Source: Actinospica acidithermotolerans
GTDB lineage: Bacteria; Actinomycetota; Actinomycetes; Streptomycetales; Catenulisporaceae
DNA length: 39,309 nt
Direction: 5' to 3'
Assembly: GCF_018139625.1 (NCBI RefSeq)
Contig: NZ_JAGSOH010000072.1
Coordinates: forward strand, 1-39,309
In this document: piece after piece, positions 1 to 8,147 of the stretch
How positions within the stretch are numbered: the stretch's first letter is position 1
How the letters are laid out: every line of letters starts with the position of its first letter
The notes under the pieces: generated by a model
The model's input: only the letters and a program-made list of their open reading frames with translations
What the model was told of the DNA's origin: nothing
Databases searched by the model: none
Made by a program: the position numbers and the translations under genes

Positions 1-2
1 TT

Positions 3-692
3 CTGGACCTCGGGTGCGGGACGGGGACGGGGACGTTTGCCCTGCTGCGGGAGTCGGCGGACGCCTCGGTGGTGGCCGTGGACGGGTCGGACTACATGCT
101 CGCGCAGCTGGCGGAGCGGGCGCGCCGGCTCGGGGTGGAGAAGCGGGTGCGGACCGTGCGGGCGGACCTGGATGAGCAGTGGCCGGACTTCGGGGCGGTC
201 GACGTGGTGTGGACCTCGGCGTTCATGCACCACCTCGCCGATCCGGACGAGGCGCTGCGGAAGCTGTTCGCGACGTTGCGGCCCGGCGGCCTGCTCGCGG
301 TGATCGAGATGAACGGGTTTCCGCGGTTCCTGCCGCCGGAGTTGGGCGGCGGACTCGAGGAGCGCTGCCAGGCTCTGGTGGACGAGCAGACCGCCGAGGC
401 GATGCCCCACATGGGTGACGACTGGGGCGCCCGGCTGACGGAGGCCGGTTTCGTCGTGGAGGAGGAGCGGACGTTCGAGACCGAGCTTCGGGGGCCGCTG
501 CCCGCCGCGGCGCGGCGGTTCGCGCAGGTGTCGTTGGGCCGGACGCGGGAGCGGGTCGGGGAGAGTCTGTCCGCTGAGGATCTGGCGCGGCTCGACGCGC
601 TGCTCGACATCGACGGGCCGGAGAGCGTCCTGCGGCGCGAGGACCTGGTGGTGCGCGCGAGCAGGGTGGCATGGGCTGCTCGCCGTCCATGA
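3..692 (+). CDS. class I SAM-dependent methyltransferase, 5' end cut by window edge
   Basis: The frame is open from base 3, so the start codon lies outside the window. The visible 229 residues begin inside the AdoMet-binding fold: glycine-rich motif I (LDLGCGTGTGTF) at the first residues, the acidic ribose-binding residue in VVAVDGSD, then RADLDEQWP and the VDVVWTSAFMHHL strand/helix, followed by LRPGGLLAV, the usual post-motif III block of small-molecule methyltransferases. The C-terminal half carries no domain I can name. The substrate cannot be read from the sequence. The gene runs towards adnB and ends 365 bp before it. The fold assignment is firm; the role is unknown. Confidence 0.85.
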   Translation: MDLGCGTGTGTFALLRESADASVVAVDGSDYMLAQLAERARRLGVEKRVRTVRADLDEQWPDFGAVDVVWTSAFMHHLADPDEALRKLFATLRPGGLLAVIEMNGFPRFLPPELGGGLEERCQALVDEQTAEAMPHMGDDWGARLTEAGFVVEEERTFETELRGPLPAAARRFAQVSLGRTRERVGESLSAEDLARLDALLDIDGPESVLRREDLVVRASRVAWAARRP

Positions 693-1057
693 GGACGGCG
701 GGGACGGATGGGGACTGACGGCGGCCCAGGGTGACGGGGAAGGACGACGCCCGCGGACGGCGCGGACGGTCAGCGGCCCTGGCCAGCGGGGACGGAGGGG
801 CCCGCGGACGGCGGTCCCGGACGGGTACGGCCAGTGGCGACTGACGGCGGTCCCGGCCAGCGGCGACGGACACCGACCTCAGTCGGCTCAGGTACTTGGT
901 TGGTCGGTCGGGTTCAGGAGCAGGCGCTCCAGGGCTTCGCGGTCGGGAAGGTTCTTCGGGCGGACCACCTCGCCGGTGCGTACGTAGAGGAACGCGGCAC
1001 CCACCCGCTCCAGGGGCACGCCGGCGAGTTCGGCACCGGCCAGCGCCCTCAGTCGGC
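693..1057. other. gene-free interval with G-rich repeats and a vestigial adnB tail
   Basis: No credible gene is present. Bases 710–876 are low-complexity and self-similar: ACTGACGGCGG occurs near 715 and 840, GCCCGCGGACGGCG near 750 and 800, and CCAGCGG(G/C)GACGGA near 782 and 858. The right half (877–1034) is a diverged copy of the 3' end of adnB. The interval separates two convergent genes. I found no strong intrinsic terminator here. Confidence 0.7.
877..1034. repeat. direct repeat, copy 1 (duplicated 3' end of adnB)
   Basis: This 158-bp segment matches 1047–1204 at a fixed offset of 170 bp, with only three mismatches that I can find (near 894, 956 and 1016). It contains the last ~50 codons plus stop of adnB, outside the functional gene, and on the minus strand it would read as a detached C-terminal fragment. 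Twelve bases (1035–1046) separate the copies. The near-identity suggests a recent tandem duplication. Confidence 0.9.
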
Positions 1058-1204
1058 TCAGGTGCTTGGTTGGTCGGTCGGGTTCAGGAGCAGGCGCTCC
1101 AGGGCTTCGCGGTCGGGAAGGTTCCTCGGGCGGACCACCTCGCCGGTGCGTACGTAGAGGAACGCGGCACCCACCCGCTCCAGGGGGACGCCGGCGAGTT
1201 CGGC
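1047..1204. repeat. direct repeat, copy 2 (true 3' end of adnB)
   Basis: This is the partner of 877–1034 and includes the real adnB stop codon (1058–1060). Both copies are preceded by a related CCGGCCAGCG stretch (855–864 and 1036–1045), which may have been the short homology that mediated the duplication. Confidence 0.9.
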
Positions 1205-4200
1205 CCAGGCGACGCGGTAGACGGCGAGCTGCAGGGGGTCGGCGTTCTGGCGGCGGTTGGTCTTCCAGTCGACGACCTCATATTCGAGGGCTGACCCGCT
1301 GGGCGCGCGGTAGACGGCGTCGATGCGGCCGCGGATGATCTGGCCGGCCAGGAAGACCTGGAACGGGGCCTCCATCCGGTACGGGGCACGCTCGGCGTAC
1401 TCGCTGCGCAGGAACGCCTCCTTCAGCTCGGCCAGATCCTCGCTGTCCTCGTCCTCGCCGTACAGCTCCAGGTCGGCGTCGTCGAACAGGCTCAGCTGGC
1501 CGAAGCGGTCCTCGACCCAGGCGTGGAACTCGGTGCCGCGGCGCGCCTGCGGGGCCGGGGGTTTGGGCATGGGGCGGAAGAGCTGCTCGGCGAAGGCGTC
1601 CGGGTCCTTGGCGTACGCGAGGAGCTTGGTCGTGGAGAGCGAGACCGGCATCGGGATCTCGAAGCGGACCTCGTGCGAGCGGCGGAGTTCGTCGAGCAGC
1701 GCGTCGAGGTCGGCGTCCCAGCCCTCGACTATCTTGCGCTGGCGCTGGTCTTCGAGCTCCGGGTCTTCCGGCCACTGCTCGGCGGGCAGCTGAAGCAGGC
1801 CCCTGACGGCGGCGGCCGCGGCGAGGCGGGAGGCCCGGGCCTCGGAGTCGAGCGGGGCCGGCCACTCGGCCTCGGACTGCTGCTCGCGCAACGGGTTCTC
1901 GGCCTCGCCCTTCTCCGGGGTGACGGCCCATGCGTCGACCCGGCCGGCCTCGTAGTTGGCGAGCAGGTACTCGCGCAGCGATTCGAGGGTGCCGTTCGCG
2001 GTGCGCGGGTCCTTCTGGGTCGGGCCCCAGACGTGGCCGGATGCGAGAAGCAGCTCCTTGGCGCGGGTGAGGGCGACGTATTCGACGCGCTGGTCCTCGT
2101 ACTCGGCGTGCTCCTTCATCAGGGCATTGAAGCGGTTCACGTCGCGCCTGGTCGGCTCGGGCGCCAGTTCCGGGAGCCATTCGCCGTCGCCGCGCAGGTC
2201 GTGCGGGAGCTTGGCGGCGACGGTGGTGTACTTCTCCACGCGGGTCCTGGTCTCGTACTGGTGCGGGATCGCCACGACCTCCCACTCCAGCCCCTTCGCC
2301 TTGTGCATCGTCAGGATCTTGACGGTCTTGCTCTCGGCGGGCGGGAGGTCGACGTCGAGACCGCGCTCGTGCGCCGCGGCGGCCTTGAGGAAGGTGCGGA
2401 AGGCGGTGACCGACTCCTCGCCCTCGAGGTCGGTGAATCCGCCGGCCACGCCCATGAACGCGCCGACGGTCTCGGCGCAGCGCTGGCGATACGCGGCCGA
2501 GCTCGCGGCGATCTCCACCTCGAGGCCCGTCTCCTGGAGGATGCGGTGCAGCACGTCGACCACCGGCTCGGACAGCGAGCGTCGCAGGCGTCTGATCTCG
2601 GCGGCGAAGCGCTCGAACCGGGCCAGCGCGGCGTCGGAGAACTCCAGGTCGGTGCCCGGATCGGCCATCGCGTCGGCCAGGGAGACGACGTCGGTCGGGT
2701 CGGCGCCGGCCAGGGCCTGGTCCAGGCCGCGCTGCTCCTCGCCGGGGAGCCGGACGATCTCGCGGGCGCGCTTGCCGAGCAGGGCCAGGTCGCGGGGGCC
2801 GATGCGCCAGCGGGGGCCGGTGAGCAGGCGGACGAGGGCGGAGTTGGCGGTCGGGTCATCGAGCACGTCGAGCATGGCGACGAGGTCGGCGATCTCCGGC
2901 AGGTGCAGCAGGCCGGAGAGGCCGACGACCTCGACGGGCACGCCGCGGCCGTGCAGCTCGGCGTAGATGTCGGGGATCTGGTTGCCCGCGCGGACCAGGA
3001 CCGCAATCTGGGACCAGTCGCCGCGCACGTGCTCGTAGAGGCCCTGGATGCGCTCGCCGAGCCACTGGACCTCCTCGGGGTGGGACGGCAGGAACGCGGC
3101 TTCGGACCGGCCGCGGTGGAACTTCTCGGCGCTGGCACGGAGTTCGCGCACGCCCGCGTGCAGCTCGCGCAGGGGCGCGGAGCGCTCGTTCGCGAAGGTC
3201 AGCAGGCGGCCGCCACTGCGGCGGTTCTCGGACAGGGAGTACTGCGCGGCGTCGCTGCCGTCCCGGCGCGGGAAGTGCTTGGGGAACTGGTCGATGTTGG
3301 ACGGGGACGCCCCGCGCCAGCCGTAGATGGACTGGCACGGGTCGCCGACGCCGGTCACGGCGTGCCCCTCGCCGAAGAGGCTCGACAGCATCCTGCGTTG
3401 CGCGACAGATGTGTCCTGATATTCGTCGAGGAGCACGACCCGGTACTTGTCCCGCTCGATCAGGCCGACCTCGGGCACCTGCTCGGCCAGCCGCGTGCCG
3501 AGAGCCATCTGGTCGCCGAAGTCGACGAAGTCCCCGGCGCGCTTGAGCTTCCGGTACTCCTCGACGAGCGTGAGCAGTTCCGCGCGCTCCAGCGCCACCC
3601 GCGCGATCAGCCAGTAGTCGGCGAATCCGCGCGGGGCACGGCCGCGGGCGGCGGAGAGCCCGTCGGCCACGGCCCGGCGGGTGAAGCGATTCGTCCACTC
3701 ACGCAGCTGATCGGGCTCGACGACGTGCTCGGCGAGTTCGGCGTCGAGGTCGATGACCTTGCGGGCGAGCGTCGGAATCGAACCTTTGAGGAACTCGAAG
3801 GGGCCCGGGGCGCGGCGGACGGCGCGCGCGGCGAGCGTGTACCGGTTGGCGTCGGCGAGCAGGCGCGCGGAGGGTTCGAGGCCGAGCCGCAGGCCGTGCT
3901 CCTTGATCAGGCTGTCGGCATAAGCGTGGTACGTGGAGATGCTCGGCTCGCCGGCGTCCTCGTCCTCGGGCGCGTCGGAGTCGGCGGCGAGGCCGAGGCG
4001 CGCCAGGCTGGAGAGCACGCGTTCACGCAGCTCGCCGGCGGCTTTGTTGGTGAAGGTCAGGCCGAGGACCTGGCCCGGTTCGACGGCTCCGGTGCCGACG
4101 AGCCAGACCACGCGCGCCGCCATGACCGCCGTCTTCCCGGAGCCCGCGCCCGCGACGATGACGCCGGGCTCCAGGGGCGCGGTGATGGCCGCGATCTGCT

Positions 4201-4270
4201 CCTCGGTGTACGGGATGCCGAGCAGGTCGCGCAGCTCGTCGGGGCTCTCCAGGGCGGGGCGGGGCGGCAT
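1058..4270 (-). CDS. adnB: AdnB-type UvrD-family helicase–nuclease subunit
   Basis: 1070-residue SF1A helicase with a C-terminal RecB-family nuclease domain, predicted partner of the adjacent AdnA in the AdnAB motor-nuclease that resects double-strand breaks in actinobacteria. Seen: Walker A GAGSGKT at ~41–47, LDEYQDTS (motif II) near 280, GDPCQSIYGWRGAS (motif III), KAKGLEW and VALTRAKELL late helicase motifs, then GTEFHAWVE (~910) and VVDWKTNR (~1000) of the PD-(D/E)XK nuclease. No terminal cysteine cluster is present, unlike the partner. The ATG shares its A with the TGA stop of adnA (TGATG on the minus strand), so translation is probably coupled. Length agrees with mycobacterial AdnB (~1,100 aa). 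The last ~50 codons are duplicated just downstream. Confidence 0.93.
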   Translation of the reverse strand: MPPRPALESPDELRDLLGIPYTEEQIAAITAPLEPGVIVAGAGSGKTAVMAARVVWLVGTGAVEPGQVLGLTFTNKAAGELRERVLSSLARLGLAADSDAPEDEDAGEPSISTYHAYADSLIKEHGLRLGLEPSARLLADANRYTLAARAVRRAPGPFEFLKGSIPTLARKVIDLDAELAEHVVEPDQLREWTNRFTRRAVADGLSAARGRAPRGFADYWLIARVALERAELLTLVEEYRKLKRAGDFVDFGDQMALGTRLAEQVPEVGLIERDKYRVVLLDEYQDTSVAQRRMLSSLFGEGHAVTGVGDPCQSIYGWRGASPSNIDQFPKHFPRRDGSDAAQYSLSENRRSGGRLLTFANERSAPLRELHAGVRELRASAEKFHRGRSEAAFLPSHPEEVQWLGERIQGLYEHVRGDWSQIAVLVRAGNQIPDIYAELHGRGVPVEVVGLSGLLHLPEIADLVAMLDVLDDPTANSALVRLLTGPRWRIGPRDLALLGKRAREIVRLPGEEQRGLDQALAGADPTDVVSLADAMADPGTDLEFSDAALARFERFAAEIRRLRRSLSEPVVDVLHRILQETGLEVEIAASSAAYRQRCAETVGAFMGVAGGFTDLEGEESVTAFRTFLKAAAAHERGLDVDLPPAESKTVKILTMHKAKGLEWEVVAIPHQYETRTRVEKYTTVAAKLPHDLRGDGEWLPELAPEPTRRDVNRFNALMKEHAEYEDQRVEYVALTRAKELLLASGHVWGPTQKDPRTANGTLESLREYLLANYEAGRVDAWAVTPEKGEAENPLREQQSEAEWPAPLDSEARASRLAAAAAVRGLLQLPAEQWPEDPELEDQRQRKIVEGWDADLDALLDELRRSHEVRFEIPMPVSLSTTKLLAYAKDPDAFAEQLFRPMPKPPAPQARRGTEFHAWVEDRFGQLSLFDDADLELYGEDEDSEDLAELKEAFLRSEYAERAPYRMEAPFQVFLAGQIIRGRIDAVYRAPSGSALEYEVVDWKTNRRQNADPLQLAVYRVAWAELAGVPLERVGAAFLYVRTGEVVRPRNLPDREALERLLLNPTDQPST

Positions 4271-7200
4271 CAGAGCGGCAGCTCTCTGCCCTCGGGCTGG
4301 CGCGGGCAGGCGCGGCGCAGCGCGCAGTGCTGGCACACGGCGGCGTCCCCGGACGCGTGGAAGCGCTCCTTGAGCACCGTCCCGGCGACCTCGGCGAGCA
4401 GCTTCGGCGCCCAGGCCGGATCCTGCTGCTCGCGCAGCGGCGGCTGGACCCGCACGGTCGGCTCGGCCGAGTCGGCCTCGTCCCGCGGGTAGACCAGCTC
4501 GGCGCCCGCCGTCTCGCCGATTCCCGCCGACTCGGCGGCGAGCTGGTAGACCGCCAGCTGCGCGCTCTTCTCCGCCTCCCTGGGCGTCTTCGGCGTCTTG
4601 CCGGTCTTGAAGTCGACCAGGAAGACCTGGCCCTGCGCGTTCACCTCCACGCGGTCGATGTATCCGTGCAGGCGCACGTCCACGCCGCCGACCGCGAGGG
4701 TCGTGTCGAACTCGCGCTCGGCGGCGATGAACTTGCGGCCGTCGCGGTGCCGGCCGTGCCAGACCAGGAAGCGCTCCAGCGCCCGGCGCGCCGCGCGGCG
4801 CTCCTGATCGGACTGCCAGCGCGCCTCGAACGGCAGCCGGTCCCAGACCCGGTCGAGCCGGTCCATCAGCACGTCGATGTCGGCGGGCGTCGCGCCCGTC
4901 GCGACCTCCTCGGCCAGCGCGTGAAAGACCAGGCCGAATCCCTGCTTGTCGGTGGACTGCTCCTGCGCTGCGGCCGGACGCTCCAGGAACCAGCGCAGCG
5001 GGCACGCGTCGAGCGCCTCGACCGCGCTGGCCGAGAGCGGCACCGGCAGGTCGGGGCGCACGATCGGGGTCGGGTTGTCGGTGCGCTCGTACAGGCCCCA
5101 CCAGTGCTCGGGCTCGGAGTTCGGCGCGAGCCTGGCGCCGTCGGGGGCCTCGGCGGCCGCGATCCGCGCCAGCCGGAGCACGGCGGCCTGCCGCAGCTCC
5201 TCGCTGACGGCGCCCGCCGGGGCCGTCGCGTACCGCCGCAGCTCGGCCAGCAGCGCGGTCAGCCGCAGCGGCCGCTGCCGGGCGAAGGCGGCGGCGACCG
5301 GCTCGACGCCGAGCTCGGTCAGGAAACGGGAGGGCGTCTCGCCGTCCTCGCCCTCGCCCTGCACCGCGCTGACCACGAGCCTTTCCCGCGCCCTGGTCAC
5401 CGCCACGTAGAACAGCCGCCGCTCCTCGGCCAGCAGCGCGGAGGTGCTCAGCGGGTCGGTCAGCCCGAGCCGCCCGATCCGGTCGGCGTCCAGCAGCGAG
5501 CCGCGGTGCCGCAGATCCGGCCAGAGGCCTTCCTGCACCCCGGCCACGACGACGAGCCGCCACTGCAGGCCCTTGGACGCGTGAGCCGTCATCAGCTGGA
5601 CGGCACCGCCGCGCTCTGCCTTGTCGGCGAGCGTGTCGGCGGCGAGGTCCTGCGCCTGCAGGCCGCTGATGAAGTCGGTGACGCCCGCGTGCCCGGTCCG
5701 CTCCTGGGCGCGCGCGGCGAGCGCGAACAGCGCGATGACCGCGTCGAGGTCGCGGTCCGCGAGGCGGCCGGCCGCGCCGCCGCGGTCCACGGCGCGGCGC
5801 AGCCGGGCCGGCCAGCGCGAGGGGACCTGGGCGGTGCCGTGCCACAGGACCCACAGCGCGTCCTCGACCACGCCGCCGTTCGCCAGGGCCTGCGACGCGG
5901 CGCGCAGCAGCAGCGCGAGATCCCGCGCGGCGCCGCCGACGGACGGCTCCACCGCCGCCAGTATCGCCGGATCGGCGACCGCCTCCCGGATGAGCTGGTC
6001 CGCCGGACGCGGCGGAGCGGCCGGCTCGCCCTCGGGACGGGCCCCGGCGAGCGACTCCTCGGCACGCAGCGCGCGGCCTAGCCGCCGCAGATCGCCGCTG
6101 TCCAGTCCGGCGAGCGGGCCGGTCAGCAGCGTGCGCGCGGTCTCGGTCGTGAGCGCGGACGGATCTGCGGCGCAGCGCAGCGCGAGCAGCAGCGTCGCCA
6201 CGGCCGGTTCGCGGGCCAGCGGGAGCTGTTCGGCACGCACCTCGACCGGGACGTTCCCCATGGTCAGCGCCCTGCGGAGCGAGGCGAGCTGGGCTCCGGT
6301 GCGGGCGAGCACAGCCATGTCGGCCCAGTCGACGCCGTCCTCCAGATGGGCGCGGCGCAGCAGGTCGGCGAGCGCGGCCTGCTCGATCGCGACCGCCGGG
6401 AAGGTCAGCACGCTGACCGAGCCGGTGTCCGGCGCCCCCTCGGCCGGGCTCAGCTCCCGATGCTCGCGGACCTTCTCCGCGGGCAGCCGGGTGAGCGGCA
6501 TCCGGCGGGCCACGCGGCGGGAGGCGCGCAGCAGCGTCGGCCCGGAGCGGCGGCTGGTGCGCAGCACGGCGATCGGCGCCGGCTCTCCGCCGCCGGTCCG
6601 GAAGCGGTCAGGGAACTCCAGGATCCCGTGCAGGTCGGCGCCGCGGAAGGCGTAGATCGACTGGTCCGGGTCGCCCACCACGACCAGCTCCCGGCCGTCC
6701 CCGGCCAGCGCCTCGAGCAGCCGGACCTGCGCCGGATCGGTGTCCTGGTACTCGTCGACGAAGACCACGCGGTAGGCCGCGCGCAGCTGCTCGCGCACCT
6801 CGGGGGTCTCGGCGAGTATCACGGCGCGGTGCACTAGTTCGGCGTAGTCCAGCACGCCGCGCGCGTCGGTCACGTCCAGGTACTCGGCGAAGAAGCGCGC
6901 CGCGGCCCGCCAGTCCGGCCGGTCCGCCTGCTCGGCGAACCCGCGCAGCCGGGCCGGGTCGAGCCCCTGCTCCCGCGCGCGCAGCAGCACCGCGCGCAGC
7001 TCCTCGGCGAAGCCGCGGGTGCCCAGCGCGGCCCGCAGCGCCGCCGGCCAGCGCGCCTCGTCCGCGCCGCCGCCGGGCGCCTGCCAGCCCGTCAGCGGGT
7101 CGATCGTGCCGCGGACCAGCTCCCGGATGACCACGTCCTGCTCGGGGCCGGACAGCAGCCGCAGCGGCTCGGAGAACAGCGCCGGGTCCTTGAACCGGCC

Positions 7201-7530
7201 GAGCAGCGCGAAGCAGAAGGAGTGGAAGGTCGTCGCGCCGGGCACGCCGCCGGTGCCGCCGAGCCTGGCGCCTATCCGGTCGCGCAGCTCGGCGGCCGCG
7301 GCCCGGCTGAAGGTGAGCACCAGGATCTCCTCCGGCCGCACCGCGTCCGGCCCCTCCAGCCGGCCGAGCACGGCCTCGACCAGCGTCGTCGTCTTCCCGG
7401 TGCCCGGACCGGCCAGCACCAGCAGCGGCCCGCCGCGGTGCGCCGCCACCGCGCGCTGCCCGGGATCGAGCAGCGGAACGGACCCGGCCGCGGCACGGCG
7501 GACCAGGGTGTACGGCGGGGTCTTGGTCAC
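4270..7530 (-). CDS. adnA: AdnA-type UvrD-family helicase–nuclease subunit
   Basis: 1086-residue SF1A helicase with a C-terminal nuclease, first gene of the adnAB pair. Walker A GPGTGKTTT at ~41–49, VFVDEYQDTD near 262, GDPDQSIYAFRGAD, TAHASKGLQW and VAVTRARERL are all intact, so both motors look ATPase-competent. The nuclease region has GLVFHALAEE and FLVDFKTGK (~973). A cysteine at ~845 (ACPLRWF) plus the C-terminal CxxCxxxxxC near 1070 brackets the nuclease, the arrangement of the iron–sulfur 'iron staple' known from AddB. I chose the GTG at 7530 because GAGAGGAG lies just upstream; a CTG or other codon at 7558–7560 would add ten residues with no ribosome site. Acts in the cytoplasm in recombinational repair or single-strand annealing. 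Confidence 0.93.
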   Translation of the reverse strand: MTKTPPYTLVRRAAAGSVPLLDPGQRAVAAHRGGPLLVLAGPGTGKTTTLVEAVLGRLEGPDAVRPEEILVLTFSRAAAAELRDRIGARLGGTGGVPGATTFHSFCFALLGRFKDPALFSEPLRLLSGPEQDVVIRELVRGTIDPLTGWQAPGGGADEARWPAALRAALGTRGFAEELRAVLLRAREQGLDPARLRGFAEQADRPDWRAAARFFAEYLDVTDARGVLDYAELVHRAVILAETPEVREQLRAAYRVVFVDEYQDTDPAQVRLLEALAGDGRELVVVGDPDQSIYAFRGADLHGILEFPDRFRTGGGEPAPIAVLRTSRRSGPTLLRASRRVARRMPLTRLPAEKVREHRELSPAEGAPDTGSVSVLTFPAVAIEQAALADLLRRAHLEDGVDWADMAVLARTGAQLASLRRALTMGNVPVEVRAEQLPLAREPAVATLLLALRCAADPSALTTETARTLLTGPLAGLDSGDLRRLGRALRAEESLAGARPEGEPAAPPRPADQLIREAVADPAILAAVEPSVGGAARDLALLLRAASQALANGGVVEDALWVLWHGTAQVPSRWPARLRRAVDRGGAAGRLADRDLDAVIALFALAARAQERTGHAGVTDFISGLQAQDLAADTLADKAERGGAVQLMTAHASKGLQWRLVVVAGVQEGLWPDLRHRGSLLDADRIGRLGLTDPLSTSALLAEERRLFYVAVTRARERLVVSAVQGEGEDGETPSRFLTELGVEPVAAAFARQRPLRLTALLAELRRYATAPAGAVSEELRQAAVLRLARIAAAEAPDGARLAPNSEPEHWWGLYERTDNPTPIVRPDLPVPLSASAVEALDACPLRWFLERPAAAQEQSTDKQGFGLVFHALAEEVATGATPADIDVLMDRLDRVWDRLPFEARWQSDQERRAARRALERFLVWHGRHRDGRKFIAAEREFDTTLAVGGVDVRLHGYIDRVEVNAQGQVFLVDFKTGKTPKTPREAEKSAQLAVYQLAAESAGIGETAGAELVYPRDEADSAEPTVRVQPPLREQQDPAWAPKLLAEVAGTVLKERFHASGDAAVCQHCALRRACPRQPEGRELPL

Positions 7531-7592
7531 GGTTCTCCTCTCGGGAACCAATGAGAGCACACGGGTCCGACGGATAGATCCATTCGGCGCGT

Positions 7593-7630
7593 CCGGGGGA
7601 CGGGGGCGGGATCAGGCGGCCGTCCCCCGG
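7593..7630 (-). terminator. hairpin between the alkyltransferase-like gene and adnA
   Basis: An 11-bp perfect stem (CCGGGGGACGG, 7593–7603, with its complement 7620–7630) encloses a 16-nt loop. It starts 6 bp after the minus-strand stop at 7637 and 62 bp before the adnA start. There is no U tract. It may terminate or attenuate readthrough from the upstream gene into adnAB. Confidence 0.45.
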
Positions 7631-7636
7631 GCGCGC

Positions 7637-7963
7637 TCACGCCGACCCGTCCCAGCGGCAGCGCGCGAGGCGGACGCGCTCGCGTTCCGGGTCGTACGGC
7701 GTGCCCTCGGCGAAGTACTCGGCGGCGGCCCGGCCGCGCAGCTGCTCGGGCAGCTGCCCGGAGGCGTTGACGACCCGCCACCACGGCACCGCGGAGCCGT
7801 AGCCCGCCATCGCGGCGCCGACCTGGCGCGCCGAGCCGCGCTCGAGATACTCCGCGATGTCGCCGTATGTCATGACCTGCGCCTGCGGGATCCGCCGCAC
7901 GACGTCCAGCACGAGCCGAACGAACTCCGGCGTCTCGTCCGCGGGGCCGATGGATCCGGTCAT
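7637..7963 (-). CDS. MGMT-family alkyltransferase-like protein lacking the active cysteine
   Basis: 108-residue protein matching the DNA-binding domain of O6-alkylguanine-DNA alkyltransferases: VMTYGDIAEYL, SARQVGAAM (the helix that enters the minor groove) and the active-site loop. The catalytic PCHR is replaced by PWWRVVNASG, so no alkyl transfer is expected. ATL proteins with PWHR are known to bind O6-alkylguanine and recruit nucleotide excision repair; a Trp at the Cys position fits that, and PWWR seems usual in the actinobacterial branch (from memory, Rv3204). GGAGG lies 9 nt before the ATG at 7963. The neighbouring adnAB supports a DNA-repair role. Confidence 0.85.
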   Translation of the reverse strand: MTGSIGPADETPEFVRLVLDVVRRIPQAQVMTYGDIAEYLERGSARQVGAAMAGYGSAVPWWRVVNASGQLPEQLRGRAAAEYFAEGTPYDPERERVRLARCRWDGSA

Positions 7964-8147
7964 CGTTTTCAACCTCCGGGTGGATGGAGCGCGGCCACGC
8001 ACCAGGGCACCATGAACACGGAAAAAATACTCCGGGGGCCACCCCGGGCTGCACAGGACCGAATATGTAGGCGACCATAGAGCGAGTCGAGCGCCGGTGG
8101 GACCGGGGTGCGGCGCGCCGACCGGGCGAGTAGTCGAAAAGGACACA

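Noticed and set aside
1523-4492. Plus-strand open frame across adnB
   Set aside because: Gly/Ala/Leu/Val/Arg-biased shadow translation with no recognisable domain.
4271-5854. Open frame extending the adnB reading frame far upstream into adnA
   Set aside because: The extension is Arg/Ala/Gly-rich and antisense-free of motifs; adnA occupies the region in another frame with complete helicase motifs, and the ATG at 4270 overlaps the adnA stop.
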